In this document: piece after piece, positions 27,512 through 38,570 of the stretch
Numbering within the stretch: the stretch's first letter is position 1
How the letters are laid out: every line of letters begins with the position of its first letter
Origin: Portevinia maculata
Lineage: Eukaryota; Arthropoda; Insecta; Diptera; Syrphidae
Length of the DNA stretch: 64,000 bases
NCBI GenBank assembly: GCA_949715645.1
Contig: OX454526.1
Coordinates: 309,933,195-309,997,194 of the forward strand
Direction: 5' to 3'
Notes under the pieces: generated by a model
Databases searched by the model: none
The model's input: only the letters and a program-made list of their open reading frames with translations
What the model was told of the DNA's origin: nothing
Position numbers and translations under genes: made by a program

Positions 27512-27570
27512 GAACGTCTGACAAACATCCAAGAAGAGTATCAGCTGTGTCATGAGAAGTATCTCAACAT
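27512..27570 (+). repeat. SINE body fragment
   Basis: GAACGTCTGACAAACATCCA and the following GTCATGAGAAG match the body of the 5S- and tRNA-headed SINEs at 2108, 29509 and 43628. Head and tail are missing. Confidence 0.6.
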
Positions 27571-27830
27571 TTTTCATCAAACCCATACGTATGGGGTATC
27601 TATGGATAGGTCTTCAAAAATGATATTGAGGTATCTAATATCATTTTTTACTTTACTGAATAGTTTGCGCGAGAGACACTTCCAAAGTGGTAAAATGTGT
27701 GCCCCCCCCCCCCCCCCCCATACGTATGGGGTATCAATTGATAGGTCTTCAAAAATGATATTGAGGTATCTAATATCATTTTTTACTTTACTGAATAGTT
27801 TGCGCGAGAGACACTTCTAAAGTGGTAAAA

Positions 27831-27864
<34 letters not shown>
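27571..27864 (-). repeat. duplicated fragment of the lepidopteran-type repeat
   Basis: Two tandem units of about 130 bases (from near 27590 and 27716) read ATAGGTCTTCAAAAATGATA, TTTGCGCGAGAGACACTTC and then a C run. The C runs are 18 bases (27702-27719) and 30 bases (27835-27864). Complemented, this is the interior of the family whose ends are at 9755-10467, which has the matching G run. The two segments thus represent different parts of one repeat. Confidence 0.55.
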
Positions 27865-27866
<2 letters not shown>

Positions 27867-28187
27867 ATAATCGAAAATCATATTTTAAGAGAAGAAACGC
27901 ACTTCATACAATGAGTTTCCACTTATTTGAAATAAAATACATAACTTTGTCAGTCAACGAACACAAAAACTTCAAAAAATACATATATGTACATACCTAT
28001 ACATACGAGTACATAGTTAAAATGGCTTATCGCCCCGGGTTTCTTTTAAAGTATGTATCAAGGATGATAGAGTGAATCCCGGATAATCAATTTGGAAATA
28101 TCTAAATATTTGAAAATAACTTTCCCGGTTAATAGGTTTGCCGGTAAATCGAATGCCGGATAATCGAGAGTTGACTGTATATTGAGT
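27865..28187. mobile_element. pogo/Tigger-like remnant
   Basis: The right end, on the minus strand, reads ACAGTCAACTCTCGATTATC then CGGCATTCGATTTACCGG, the typical look of pogo/Tigger ends. The left border (CCGGATAATCGAAAATCA) is a shorter match next to the C run. There is no transposase. The left boundary is uncertain. Confidence 0.5.
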
Positions 28188-28237
28188 TGTGAATATGATA
28201 GTTGCTTTCACCGTAGTCCACTCACCCAGCCCGAACA

Positions 28238-28397
28238 TTGGACGCGTTAAATTTTTCAAGATAACTACAAGTCGCTACTATTCTACCATTTCTCATTGAT
28301 CCAATAACTCACGTGACCATCATTTGGCAAGTGATAGAGGGTTTACTAGTAGGGAACTTGTAGCTGCCTTGCAAATTAAACGTGCTAATTTTCATAG
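28238..28397. mobile_element. short MITE, copy 1
   Basis: About 160 bases with inverted ends of the type GCGYGTTMAATTTGCAAGT, very similar to the segment at 53404-53556 (shared CATTTCTCATTGATCCAATA-like core and CATTTGGCAAGTGATAGA). Non-coding. Confidence 0.6.
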
Positions 28398-28433
28398 TTT
28401 ATTCGAGGTTCTTTGCTCATTTAATCATCTTCG

Positions 28434-28998
28434 CCCGTATTAATAAACAACGGATAGCGGTGAGTTAGCACTAGCACACGTGTTAACTCTTAATTTTGAT
28501 TAATAAACGTGTGTTAGCTTTCACTGACATGTGATAACGAGTGGATAACTTAACTCACCGAATTCGGCGTATAGGGAGCGGATAACTTCACACATTCTCA
28601 GATTGTAGTTCATGCATTCACAAATTGAGAGGATGCACATGCATGTGTAGAAACATTGAGAGGATGAGATAGAACACTGTCACCCATTTGGGCATATTAC
28701 TCTTTCATAATGAGTTGACTCCATAGTAGTCCCATCGTATTAAAATGGAATACACAGAAATGAGTGTCAACTGATGAAATATGACAGATACACTCGATTT
28801 TTGAATATAATTTGGTTAAGTGATGCCGTATTGTGGGTGAAGTGCTGCCGTATTGTAGGTGATAAAGAGCAAACAGCTAACACAGGGGACAAATATTTTT
28901 ATTAATCAGAAAAGTTATCCTATGGACAAGTTCGCTATCCGTGTGCCAGCTTACTCGTGTGTTAAGGAGCGGATAGTGTTTTTCTATTAATATGGCTG
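28434..28998. mobile_element. MITE-like element with ATTAATA ends
   Basis: The left end GTATTAATAAACAACGGATA and the right end (minus strand) ATATTAATAGAAAAACACTA are related. Both continue into GCGGTGAGTTAGCAC- and CCGCTCCTTAACACAC-type sequence. Internal ATTAATA motifs recur. No protein is encoded. The identity of the family is unknown. Confidence 0.5.
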
Positions 28999-29508
28999 CT
29001 AGTGTTAAAGCGACTATAGTTTGAGTGCACGTTTTAAATATTCTTCTCCCAATGAACCGTGACTTCCTTTTTCAACTGAAAGTGCTGAGAATATTTAACA
29101 GGTATGCAAACGAAAATAATCCGCCATGGGAAGGGCGAAAGTTGAAAAAACATTACTTTTGGACGTGGACATTTTTTGAGCTCTTTCACATTATCTGTTT
29201 TTAGCAGGTTTATAAATTCGTTTGTGTTTCATTTGTACCTGTCTGTTTGTTTTGGTGCCGTTTATTGTTTAACTTGACAACACAAAATAACAGTTTCTTA
29301 TTTAACAATGTCGTGGGCTCACAAAACGGAATTTACTTCTGCACAGATCGGAGCACATTTTTAAATTATTCCCGGACAGGGAACTTGGCTTGCAGTTAGA
29401 GTTTGATGAAGACTGATAAAGGATTACAAAAGAGGAAAAAAATTAAAGAAGTAAGCATCATCAGTTGTTTATAATTGCGATATATACGAGTAGGTACTAC
29501 ATACATAC
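28999..29508. other. spacer, nothing recognised
   Basis: AT-rich without coding signal, ending in ACAT repeats next to the SINE tail. Confidence 0.35.
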
Positions 29509-29789
29509 ATATTAGGCCTTTACAGCCCATACAGGGCCTAGAACCTAGCTTCTCCAACCACTTTCATGCGAAGTCGAGCGGACCTACTGTTTTATGCCGA
29601 ATCCGAACGACAAATTTGAGAAGCTTCTCATGACAATTTGATACTCTTGGATGTTTGTCAGACGTTCGCAAGAGGTGCCAACAAGACGCGGTATTCCCAA
29701 GTGGGTACTACATACTAACCACGCCCAACGTCGTTTAATTGCGGTGACCGAACGAGAACCGATTGATTCGACGTGGCAAGGTCGTTGGC
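29509..29789 (-). repeat. 5S rRNA-headed SINE, copy B (best copy)
   Basis: Read from 29789 on the minus strand it begins GCCAACGACCTTGCCACGTC, then CAATCGGTTCTCGTTCGGTC, GGGCGTGGTTAGTATGTAGT, and ends the head with TTGGGAATACCGCGTCTTGT. That is the whole length of 5S rRNA with scattered changes. The shared body (CTTGCGAACGTCTGACAAAC) and tail (AAAGTGGTTGGAGAAGCTAG) follow. The 5S internal promoter would let RNA polymerase III transcribe it, as in SINE3-class elements. Confidence 0.9.
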
Positions 29790-30012
29790 GTTATATAGGT
29801 ACTATAAGCACAAATTATGCATTCGTGAACAAAATCGAATTCAAGATAACATATAAACATAACAAAAGTTGGTCCCTCAACTTTGTCTGTGTATGCAATT
29901 GCATAAACACCTACAGCATATAATACAGTTTTTTTTTTTTAAATTGTCTTAAATTTATACATGTTTTAATTAATGGTTAGTTATTGCAATCAAATAATTT
30001 ATTATTTAATAG

Positions 30013-30121
30013 GTACGCACAATGCAGCGTGGTGTGCAGCGACATGAGCTCTGCAGATTGGGCCGCGGACAATTACAGGTTAACACCAGTGATCGGCAGG
30101 AGCTCCCAAGCATCTAATTAA
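30013..30121 (+). CDS. possible terminal exon of an unseen gene
   Basis: A GC-richer island follows a good acceptor (TTATTTAATAG). One frame reads YAQCSVVCSDMSSADWAADN then YRLTPVIGRSSQASN and TAA at 30119-30121. A second frame is also open (TAA at 30115), so the reading is ambiguous. AATAAA lies at 30168-30173. I do not recognise the protein and see no upstream exon nearby. Confidence 0.4.
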
Positions 30122-30254
30122 TTATTTGACAAAAGATTTTAGAAATAAGTTTATTTTGTGTTTGTATAATAAACCATACCTATTTATACAACTTTTGGAG
30201 CAATTAAGATTAATAAATTAAATAAAAAAGAATTTTGAATTATCTGTGTGTTTT

Positions 30255-30770
30255 TACCCTGATCTAAGGGAAAATTATGCATTTTGACTCATAGTTTGTA
30301 ACATGCCTTAATATTGCCTGTAGAACCCTAAAAGTTACTATGTATATTCGTGATCAGCATCGATTGTAATTTCGATCTAGCCATGTCCGTCCGTTCGTCG
30401 GAAAAAATTAGGCCTTTGAACTGGAGCTAGAAGCTGACATTTAAGCTCACAATTAAATAAAACAGTTTTATCAAAAAGTCAAAGTGTGAGTTATGAAGCA
30501 GAATTTTATAATTTATGCTCTCTAGAGGCTCTTAATGTTCATGTTAAAAGATCTTTTAAGCCCAGATCTTTAAAAGCTGACACGCCCAAAATCTAAAAAA
30601 AAGGTTTGAGCTAGGAAGCTGAAATTTTTAATATATACTCTCTAGCGGCACTTAATGTTGATGTTTAAATAGTTTTAGTAAGTATGTATTTTAGTTTTTG
30701 TTTTTCATAAAATCCTTTATTTGGATTTTTGTCACGTCCACTTAATTAGGGATAGGAATAGGACGGTGAG
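30255..30770 (-). mobile_element. degenerate DINE-1/Helentron-like repeat H5
   Basis: Reverse orientation: decayed hairpin end near 30255, then CATAGTTTGTAACATGCCTT, TCTAGCCATGTCCGTCCGTT and CTGAAATTTTTAATATATAC modules. The microsatellite is shortened. Diverged from H1 and H4. Confidence 0.65.
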
Positions 30771-31559
30771 GCTATGATCAGCATTAAAGGGATCATAACG
30801 AGCAACGAGCCGTAAAAATGAAACCAATCATTTGTTGAATCTACAATTCGAGCTGTAGATTTCACAAGACATTCGATTTTAAACGAGCTGTGAATTATAC
30901 AATAGAAATCTATATTTTCAACACTTACTCGTAGGTATTGTGTGTTTTACAAATAGTGCTGCACATTTAACAACGCATGCTGTTGTAGTGCCGTATCCAA
31001 CATTTTTCCAGTTGTACGATCTACAAAAAATGCTCTAATTTTCAAAAGTCTGTTTTGGACTAAACAACCATGTCTCTATTAAACTGTAATTTATGTAAAG
31101 AATTCTTTTAATCAATTTAATTTCAAATATTGAGGTAAAAATTGTCGGGACAAAAATCTAAATTAAATTCGGAGACAACTAGTAGAAACACGTTCATGGA
31201 ACTTTCTATTTTAGATGAAAACATTGTCAAAAAAAAGGTTATGATGTAATGTCGTGTCCATGCAGTAGCGCTACATTACTGCTTTGCCACAAAATTATTT
31301 TCCTCCAAATAGTGATTAAAAATAGGTAACATTATGTGATGATTTAATTCAAATAACCATTTTTCATTAGTTTTGGTTGAAGATAAGGTTATCTCAAATA
31401 CGATGAAGTAGGTCTTAATCAGTCAAGGCAGTCCCAAACAGAAGCGAACTAAAGAAACGAAATATCAGAAAAAAGATAAATACGGCAAATATTATTATGG
31501 AATTGCAGTTTTTCCTCCTTTAACGCTGCTTGTTTCGAGAGAAAACAATGAGCTTATTA
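30771..31559. other. spacer, nothing recognised
   Basis: AT-rich with no recognised coding or repeat signal. Confidence 0.35.
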
Positions 31560-31800
31560 CATACTTACTCAACGAGCTTAAGACCCGTCAAGAGCTTTGC
31601 CTGAGACAATGTAGCCATCCAACCTCTGCGATCCCGAGCACGCTGATTCCAGTTGTCCAGACCAAGCGCTCTGGCATTCGCGATGACTTCGTCTTTAAAA
31701 CAGAGCTTCGGTCTTTCTTGTCTTTTCTTACCGGACCTTGGCCGACATAGGCTCGGCCGTGACTTGACGTGATTTAGCTTTTTCCCATATTCGTGGAGAT
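31560..31800 (-). pseudogene. C-terminal end of a LINE polyprotein
   Basis: The frame reads RPKLCFKDEVIANARALGLD then NWNQRARDRRGWMATLSQAK. The same ending (RALGLENWKQRARDRRGWKA) is found at 57262-57365 and 63133-63236, so this is a LINE family with several copies here. It probably belongs to the same insertion as the RT piece at 32515-32820, split by the LTR-like block. Confidence 0.7.
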
Positions 31801-32124
31801 CTCCTCCATTCGTTTTCTTCGCACACGGGACTAAATATCTGACGGAATAGTTTATTGCGCGTTTTAAAAAAATATATATTAGATAATATCTTATTTGAAT
31901 TCGATTTTTATATTAAAGTTTGTTTGTTTCGTGCCAAGAAATCGTTGTAGTGCGTCCATTAGTAAATGTAAGGTTTGAAATTCCGAGGACTTCCGTCCAT
32001 ACACCATTTTACCAGTCTTTCGGATCTTGCAAGAGACGGCAATCATCTTCAGATTTAATACTTCTTAGGAATTTCTTTTATGTGCAAACGGAAGTCGAAT
32101 GGAATTTAAGAAAATATTAGGCAT

Positions 32125-32470
32125 TGTAACAAACGCACAAAGTGCCATCACTACACTCCTCATTGTATCCATTACAATAACATACAAAGTGGCAACACTA
32201 TACTCCAACACAACGACGCACTTCCTTGAAACGTATCCAGCAGAATGACGCACTTCCTTAAAACGTATGAAACAACGACGCACTTCTCAAAACGTATAAA
32301 AGAGGGTGCAGAACCATCATCCTTCACTTATTCTGTAGCAGCCAAACACGAAAGTCAAGCTCTACAAGTTGTAAAGAAAAAACATATTGTCTTTTTATAA
32401 ATTAATAAATAAAATTGTTTAAAAAGTTATTCTCAGTTGATTTTGTATTTTGTGAAAATTCGCCCGCTAA
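32125..32470 (+). promoter_or_regulatory. promoter-like block, possibly a solo LTR
   Basis: It begins TGTAACAAACGCACAAAGTG. Three repeats of about 25 bases around GACGCACTTCC and AAACGTAT (near 32212, 32244 and 32274) lead into a TATA box (TATAAAAG, 32295-32302). AATAAA signals follow near 32407. Order and spacing fit an LTR of a gypsy-type element. No internal region or second LTR is present and I cannot fix a target duplication. Confidence 0.45.
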
Positions 32471-32514
32471 AGCATATTATTAATAAACATAAGGAAAGAA
32501 GCGAAGTATTCTGT

Positions 32515-32820
32515 TTTTTCTAATTATGGCTCTATCGTCGACGCCCATACCAGATCCCTTGGTTGTGTATCAAATGCCTTTTTAAAACTAACAAACACCA
32601 TATGCAAATCCTTTGAGGAATCTCCATGTTTTTCATGATCCATATAGTTTAGATTGCATCTGTGGTTAATTTACCTACGACAAGCCCGCACTGGTCTTCA
32701 GATAGCCGTGTTATTTTCCGCATTCGGCAATCTAATACCCACTCAACGATCTTCATTATGTGTGTCATCAGCTTGTATGAACGGTAATTGTCACAGTCTC
32801 GCGTATCCGATTTTCAATTG
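32515..32820 (-). pseudogene. reverse transcriptase fragment of a LINE
   Basis: Minus strand: NYRSYKLMTHIMKIVEWVLD, then SEDQCGLVVGKLTTDAI, then a frame change and a KAFDTQPRDLVW-like box. This is the NYR...GF..G.sT.DAI...KAFD block of RTE-like RT domains. It is broken and 5'-truncated. Confidence 0.65.
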
Positions 32821-32869
32821 TACAAAGGAAGAAGATTCACTAATATTCTTCATGTAAAACTTACAACGC

Positions 32870-33150
32870 GTCATTGCAAAGAAAAAATAATGAGAGCAAA
32901 AAAAGAGAGGAGAGAACCGCTAACAACAACTCTAATCGACTCCAATGCGAAACCACAGACGATGTACATCAACGACTGCTTGACCTATCGGACTCGTCAG
33001 CTGTTCAAAACTGCAACTGCAACATCTATTAAGATCTCTAAAAAATATAAATACGTTTGTACTAGGAATGGGATAGTGTACATGCGTAGGAGCGAGGGTG
33101 ACAATTGTATTCGTATTACTTGTGCTGACGATTTTAATAAATTATTAATT
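32870..33150 (+). pseudogene. ORF1 C-terminal part of the CR1/Daphne-like LINE
   Basis: The frame reads IYINDCLTYRTRQLFKTA-like sequence (preceded by KPQT) and continues YKYVCTRNGIVYMRRSEGDN then an ITCADDFNKL end. This is the FP-like domain often found at the end of ORF1 in CR1, Daphne and related LINEs, thought to help the RNA-protein particle. The front of ORF1 is missing. Confidence 0.65.
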
Positions 33151-33169
33151 CTTTTGAACCCAATGCATG

Positions 33170-34690
33170 TATTTATCCAGATGTTCCTTCTAATTCCAAT
33201 GTTACATTTTGTTTACATCAAAATATTCGTAGTGTCAGGAGAAATTTTGCTTCATAGTTAGCTCATATCAATGCACTCGAGAGTTTACCAGTAGTGATAG
33301 TTTTAAGTGAAATTGTGTTTATATGAAATTCCAGGGTACTTGGCACCTTTTGCAAATTGTAATGAGACTTACCAAGCTGGGGGTGTTATGATTTATGTAA
33401 GAGACGGTTATACGTGCAATTGTTCAAAAATTACTTATTCAAGTGCTGGTATTGTGAAGTTGAATTTGGAATATATGAACGATACATATACTTTTCTATG
33501 CATATATAGACTACAAGAAATTAATAAGTCTATCTTTTTAAATGATCTAGATGGTTTATTAAGTGCATCAATAGAAAAAAATTTGATTATAGTGGGTGAT
33601 ATAAACATAAATATCTTAAATCATTCCGATAATTTTACGGAGAGCTATCTGCTTCTTATGGCGTCTAATGGGTTAAAAAGTATTATTAACGATCCAACTC
33701 GCGTTACAGACTATACTTCGACTTGCATTGACCATATATTTACTAGGATACATAAAGATTTTAATATTATTTTGAATGGTATAGCTTTTGACTATAAAAT
33801 TACTGACCATCATATGATCATTCTTAGTTTTCATATGAATTCAATAACAAAAAATATCAATCTGCGAAACACTAAACAATTTATCGACTATAGGATGCTA
33901 AAAGAAAGATTAACGTACGAATTTTGGGAATCGGTGTACTCAGAAAATAATCCCTCTTTTGCCTTTGACATATTCCTCGCGATCTTACAAAAGCATGTTC
34001 AATCTTGTACCAGTGTGTCGCATATTTCTAAAAGAAAAAAGCATTTAAAACCATGGATGACTAACTTGCTACTAAAACAAATAAAAATTAAAAATAGTTT
34101 CGCTGTTCAATCTGCAAAACATCCCCGAAATATTAGACTGAAAATGTATTACAAAAAACTATGCAAAAAGACTCAAAAAATGGTTACAGAAACACGTAAT
34201 AATTATTATTTCGATATGTTTGAAAGAGCTAATGGTGATTGTAGAAAGGAATGGAGAGTCGTAGACAGTATTTTAGGAAAAAGAAAAGAATCTACGGAGA
34301 TACAAGTTGGCGCAAAAGTCATCACCCAGTGGCGTTCACCAATCCGACTGAAAACTACTATCCTATGTATGTCAAACGTCGTGGATTATTTAGAACATTG
34401 GCACCAGAATTGCCTAAGGCACACCCAAGGGCTGAAAACCCTATCGGAAGATGCTATAATTTTTGCAAATAGCGGCAAATGTCAATTTTACTTTGACATT
34501 TGTGAAGTAAACAGATGACAACTTTTGCGCCACCTTGTATATGATCTAGAGGTTGATGGGGTCAAAATATCTGACTCCGAAAGTATTGCAAATAAGTTCA
34601 ATGAACATTTTTCCGAAATTTCAGAACAATTAAAGCCATCTTTTGAACTCTATAGCTCCTGCAACTGCAACTTGTCATCGGATGTTTTTG
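33170..34690 (+). pseudogene. endonuclease domain of the CR1/Daphne-like LINE
   Basis: Starts with HQNIRSVRRNF (first endonuclease box), then breaks near 33265-33310. Next come GGVMIYVRDGYTCNCSKIT, LIIVGDININILNHSDNF (the GDFN box, here GDIN), STCIDHIFTR and ITDHHMIILSF (SDH box, here TDH). The linker continues past the MITE with EVDGVKISDSESIANKFNEH. This nuclease makes the target-DNA nick for reverse transcription. Confidence 0.85.
34303..34537. mobile_element. MITE inserted in the LINE, TA target
   Basis: TA at 34301-34302 and 34538-34539. Ends: CAAGTTGGCGCAAAAGTCAT (left) and CAAGGTGGCGCAAAAGTTGT (right, minus strand). 235 bases, non-coding. The pre-insertion sequence GAGATATATGAT gives the uninterrupted frame E-I-Y-D, which proves the insertion and its TA duplication. 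A related end lies at 40689-40725. Confidence 0.9.
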
Positions 34691-34834
34691 TTGATGCAGT
34701 GCAAGTAAATAGTTTTGTATTTAAAACTATTAATTCGGGTGAGCTTCAAAAAACTACAATGTCTTTAAGCAATACAAAATTCTCATACTAGCGATAGAAT
34801 AACAAATATTTTATTAAAAAACATTTGTTGGTAA

Positions 34835-37326
34835 GTGGCAGATGTGTTAAGTTTTATATTCAATATGAGTATTAGTAATGGATGTTTTCCTCAATCCCTT
34901 CAATGTGCTGAGGTTATTCCTCTTTTCAAAAAAGGCAATAGAAGAAACGTATCGAACTATAGACCTACGAGTATATCTCTTTTATCAACATTTGCGAAGC
35001 GTTTTGAAAAGTTGATTAAGGTTAGAATGCTACATTTTTTGGAGCGTAATGAATTCTTTTCGATGAATCAGTTTGGGTTTAGGCGTGAGTTATCAACCGA
35101 GGACGCTATTCTCAGGGTGTGCACTCAGTTATATGAAGGTTTAAACAATAATCAATCCACAATGGCTTTGTTCATTGATATGACTAAGGCATTTGATATG
35201 GTTGATCACCAGATTCTACTAAATAAGCTGTATAATGCTGGATTCAGGGGAACTACTTACAGTTGGTTTGAAACATATTTAACTAATAGGCAACAAAAAG
35301 TTAAAGTCCATGGAATCTTTAGTGAACCTCGTGTTTTAAAAATGGAGTCCCCTAAGGTTCTGTTCTGGGACCGCTTTTATTTTTGATATATGTAAATTCG
35401 CTTTTTAGTCAGCAATTAAATGGTTTAGTAACTGCTTTTGCTGATGACATAACATTCACGTACTCATTTCAAAGCGATTTGGAATGTATTGCAAAAATTG
35501 CAGGGGACCTAGAAAAATTGAGGTCGTGGTTTGCAGCACATAAATTAATTATTAGCGAAAAAACAAAATTAGTAAACTTTAAAATATCTAATAATGTTTT
35601 ATTTGATTATAATCTTTTTTTTCATGGGTATGACTGTAAACAATTTAGTCTACCACCTCATACGTGTGGTAAAATAATTTTTTTCAGTACCATCTCATGC
35701 TCTGATAAGTGTTTATACCCTATTCTAGGGGTATATTAATTTTGACGCATAGTTTGTAACATACCTTAATATTGCCCGTAGACCCCTAAAAGTTACTATA
35801 TTTATGATCAGCATCGATAGTAATGTCGATCTAGCCATGTCCGTCCGTCCGTCCGTCCGTCGGCAAAAATTAGGCCTTTAAACTGGACCTAGAGAGCTGA
35901 AATTTTAACCATATACTCTCTAGGGTCCCGAAATAATCAAGTTTAAGAATTTTTGAAATCCGTCCACAGACACGCCCACAAACTCAAAAAAACAAAATTT
36001 TGGAAAAAATCGAATTTTGAGCTAGAGAGCTGAAATTTTTTATATATGATCTATGGCCCATAAAACTGATTGGGACATAAAATTTTCAAAATCCGCCCAC
36101 TGACACGCCCACAATTAAATAAAACAAATTTTGGGAAAAATTGAATTTTGAGCTAGAAAGCTGAAATTTTTTATATATGATCTTTGACCCATAAAACTGC
36201 TTGGGACATAAAATTTTCAAAATCCGCCCACTGACACGCCCACAATTAAATAAAATATTTTTTTTTAAAAACCAAAATTTGAGCTAGGGAGCTGAAATTT
36301 TTAATATATACTCTCTAGGGGCCCTTTATGCTCATGTGTAAATATTTTCAAAATCCGCCTACTGACACGCCCACAATTTTTTATTTTTTATTTTTGAAAG
36401 TCCAAAGTTTGAGCTAGGGAGCTGAAATTTATAGTATATACTCTCTAGGTGCCCTTTATGCTCATACTTAAATTTTTTTTAAATCCGCCTACTGACACGC
36501 CCGCAATTAAATAAAACAATTTTATTGAAAAACCAAAGTTTGAGCTAGGGAGCGTTTTTATTTACAAAAGCTTAGTGTTTTCGATAAAATCCTTTAAATT
36601 TTTGCCACGCCCACTTATGAGATATAGGAATAAGAATAGGGTATCCAACAGTTCGCCCAAGCGGACTGTAGCCCGCCCCTATGTTTTAAAATTGAGTCTG
36701 TCAAGAACTACAAATATCTTGGAGACTTGATAGACAATAATTTAAACTGGAAGGATCATATTCAAACTATTAAATCGAATATGAATTTAGTTGTTCGTAA
36801 GCTGTATCTCATCAAGCCTTATTGCTCCAATAAAGTATTATTAAGATATTATTATGATCTGGCACAGTCGAAGTTGCAATATGGAATTACCAGTTGGGGA
36901 GGATCGTATTTTAGTGCTCTTAGACCTGTTTTGATTGCTCAGAAACATATAGTCCGTATTATCTGTAGGTGTAATCGTCGCTCTCATAGTTGGCCCTTGT
37001 TTAAAAAACTTCACATACTACCAATAAGACATTTGTATGTTTTTGAGGTACTCAGGAAATTTTTCAGATAAAGTGGTAATATTCCAAGTAGAAGCAATCA
37101 AACTTACAATTTACGAATAAATGTAATGCCTTTTGTCAATATACCATTTGCACGTACAACTCATTTTGCTAATTTTTATAAAGTTAAAGCCTCTTTGCTA
37201 TTTAATAAATTACCATATTCCATTCGAATGATTCGCAACCATAACGTTTTTGCACCTAAAATTAAGCACTGGTTACTTACTAATGATTATGCTAGCATTG
37301 AATCCTTATTTAGAATCTTATCTTAA
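34835..37326 (+). pseudogene. reverse transcriptase of the CR1/Daphne-like LINE, split
   Basis: CAEVIPLFKKGNRRNVSNYR (RT1), FEKLIKVRMLHFLERNEFFS, QFGFRRELSTEDAI, ALFIDMTKAFDMVDHQILL (first catalytic Asp), a frame break near 35355, then VTAFADDITFTYS (FADD catalytic pair). Interrupted at 35713. After the insertion, NYKYLGDLIDNNLNWKDHIQ and LLRYYYDLAQSKLQYGITSW (thumb), ending at TAA near 37326. Conserved boxes are present, but frameshifts make it inactive. Confidence 0.9.
35714..36682 (-). mobile_element. DINE-1/Helentron-like repeat H6, inserted in the LINE
   Basis: Reverse orientation. Hairpin end at 35714-35737 (TATACCCTATTCTAGGGGTA), TCCGTCCGTCCGTCCGTCGG core, at least four modules of about 115 bases, and the other end GGACTGTAGCCCGCCCCTAT at 36682. 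The LINE frame resumes directly after it (KIESVKNYKYLG). It therefore gives clean borders for the family, next to T residues on both sides. Confidence 0.88.
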
Positions 37327-37689
37327 AAAGGCTGCTTTTTGCGTGTATATATTTCTTTCTCTTACTTTACTTTATAACTCTTCTTGGAATTTTGATTGTT
37401 AGAGCAAATAGATTGAATTAATCTTATTTTATTTTGTTAGTTTAGTTACTGATTGTCACCCCACATCAGAACTTTAGATATTTCAGTAATTTACTTTGTC
37501 TGTCGCTTAACACTAATTTAGGACTTTGTCCCTTATATTAAAGAGCGACATATAAAATGTTATTCATATTTTTATATTAGATATGTATTGAAAATAATGT
37601 TATGTTAGTTTGAAGCTAATGAAAAGAAATAATGAATAAAATCAGATTTTAAACTAAAAAAAAACTAAAAAAACTAAAGAAAACTTTCC

Positions 37690-38570
37690 CTCCCGATGTT
37701 TCCCAAGTATTTTCAGAAGTCAGAGAGTATCTCGTCTTTCTCTTTGTTCAGATTCATTTGATTCTTGCAGACACTTTTGTTTGTTTTGCTCTGTTCGTCC
37801 CCGCCGCCATAACAATTTCTGTCAGGAGGAAGCGGTGTTGCTGGGCGATTGCATCTTCTAGGATCACTTTGCAATCTTCTACCCGAGGCTTCATGAAACG
37901 TGCTACCAAATGATAATCAATCTGGGTTTCATTTCCACCGCTGCTGTAAGTGACTAGGTGCCGGCTGTGTTTTACGCGTATGGTATTTGGAACGATATGA
38001 CTTGCACATGCTTAGGATATCTTCACCCGGAGAGTTCCTGGTGCCGTATCCTAGTCCTCCATGGCAGTCTTCATAGTCTTCGTCTAAATTCCCGACATTT
38101 CCGTTCAAATCCCCGCCAACAAACAAAAATTCTTCTTTTCTTTTGGGATGTTCTTGATTAGGTTGCGAAAATCTATCCAGAATGCATCTTTTTCTTTTTC
38201 TCTCGCATCCAACTTGGGGAGTATATGTACTGACAATAATCCACACCTCACCTTGCATCACCAGTTTGAGAGACATTGAAATGGTCAAGACGCTGACAAA
38301 TAGCTCTGCTGATTCCGTTCCTACCCTGTTCCGTCCCAAAGTAGAACATCTTGAAAGCTTTTGTCGTAGCGTCCAAGAAATGCGTACGATTTCTGGTGTT
38401 TCGCCATTTTGTTCATTTAACACATAAGATGTCAACTCGCCTTCTTACCAGCATCTCTTCAAGCTTCAACCATTACTTTGCTTCCCCCGGAAACCGAATA
38501 GCTTGACCCAAGCATTTCTTCCCATCCCAGGAATAGTACCATGATAAGTAGATATTTATCGACACCGGTG
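37690..38570 (-). pseudogene. endonuclease fragment of a BovB/RTE-like LINE
   Basis: Minus strand: IVSTYTPQVGCERKRKRCIL, then FLFVGGDLNGNVGNLDEDYE, DCHGGLGYGTRNSPGEDIL. This is the GGDLNGHVG...HGG.GYG.RN..GE.IL signature of RTE/BovB endonucleases (annotated elsewhere as craniofacial development protein 2-like). Frames change on both sides. The RT is missing. Confidence 0.8.

Larger units (their letters stand above)
32860..37676 (+). mobile_element. CR1/Daphne-like LINE, broken by two later insertions
   Basis: In order: end of ORF1 (about 32870-33150), endonuclease (about 33170-34300), linker, reverse transcriptase (34835-35712 and 36683-37326), 3' UTR and an ACTAAAA-type tail near 37655. A MITE (34303-34537) and a DINE-like element (35714-36682) interrupt it. 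Removing the MITE together with one TA restores the reading frame. Many point breaks show it is old. Confidence 0.85.
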
